Positions 5,095 through 5,140 of a stretch of DNA of 5,140 bases are shown in pieces. This DNA is from an uncultured Collinsella sp. GTDB taxonomy: Bacteria; Actinomycetota; Coriobacteriia; Coriobacteriales; Coriobacteriaceae. Made by a program: the position numbers and the translations under genes. The DNA lies in NCBI GenBank assembly GCA_902470905.1, contig CABRIC010000078.1, positions 1 to 5,140 of the forward strand, read 5' to 3'. The notes below the pieces were generated by a model that saw only the letters and a program-made list of their open reading frames with translations, did no database searches and had not been told where the DNA came from. How positions within the stretch are numbered: position 1 is the first letter of the stretch; each line of letters begins with the position of its first letter.

Positions 5095-5140
5095 CTGTCT
5101 CTTATACACATCTGACGCTGCCGACGATACTCCTTGTGTA
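5095..5140 (-). other. Nextera adapter and i5 index (sequencing artefact)
   Basis: This is the exact reverse complement of bases 1-46: mosaic end (5095-5113), Read 1 primer part (5114-5127), the index as TACTCCTT (5128-5135) and five bases of P5. It is what a read contains after running through a short insert into the i5 side. Genomic sequence ends at 5094. Confidence 0.98.

Noticed and set aside
4356..5111. A 251-residue reading frame on the - strand beginning MCIRDS.
   Set aside because: Its first residues are the translation of the Tn5 mosaic end in the right adapter, a well-known annotation artefact. The rest is antisense to xerD and crosses the terminator.

Overview
The real genomic insert (47-5094) is a GC-rich bacterial fragment with four complete genes, all on the + strand. 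They are a DUF1846/UPF0371 protein of unknown function, a small winged-helix DNA-binding protein, CTP synthase (pyrG), and a XerD-type tyrosine recombinase. The high GC, the actinobacterial flavour of the CTP synthase (for example ATQAHPEFKSRP at its C-terminal end) and a xerD-like gene directly behind pyrG suggest an actinomycete. My best guess is Coriobacteriia, perhaps a Collinsella-like gut organism. That placement rests on recognition alone, not on a search.

The two outermost 46-base stretches (1-46 and 5095-5140) are not genome. They are an exact inverted pair of Illumina Nextera sequence: the end of the P5 side, an 8-base i5 index, the Read 1 primer site and the 19-base Tn5 mosaic end. 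They give the window false terminal inverted repeats, so it can be mistaken for a recombinase-bearing transposon. It is best read as an untrimmed assembly contig.

Layout: a consensus -10 box sits just inside the left adapter (its -35 region is lost), then the DUF1846 gene (94-1575) and a strong intrinsic terminator. Next is a 256-base gap with a possible promoter/operator and a leader that can fold into three successive hairpins, then the winged-helix gene (1832-2170) and a second intrinsic terminator. A 178-base gap follows, with a candidate pyrG promoter and a hairpin that begins at the predicted transcript start. pyrG (2349-4010) and the xerD-like gene (4013-4954) are two bases apart and form an operon. 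It is closed by a 14-base AT palindrome joined to a 24-bp near-perfect stem-loop. The last 37 genomic bases hold nothing I can identify.

How the genes relate: the terminators split the window into three transcription units. CTP synthase makes CTP for RNA, DNA and phospholipid synthesis; XerD-type recombinases resolve chromosome dimers. The two are probably co-transcribed for historical rather than metabolic reasons. The winged-helix protein has no obvious partner and may only regulate itself. No strong case for a wholly new system is visible. The best leads are the pyrG leader hairpin, the structured leader of the regulator gene, and the composite palindrome/hairpin after xerD.
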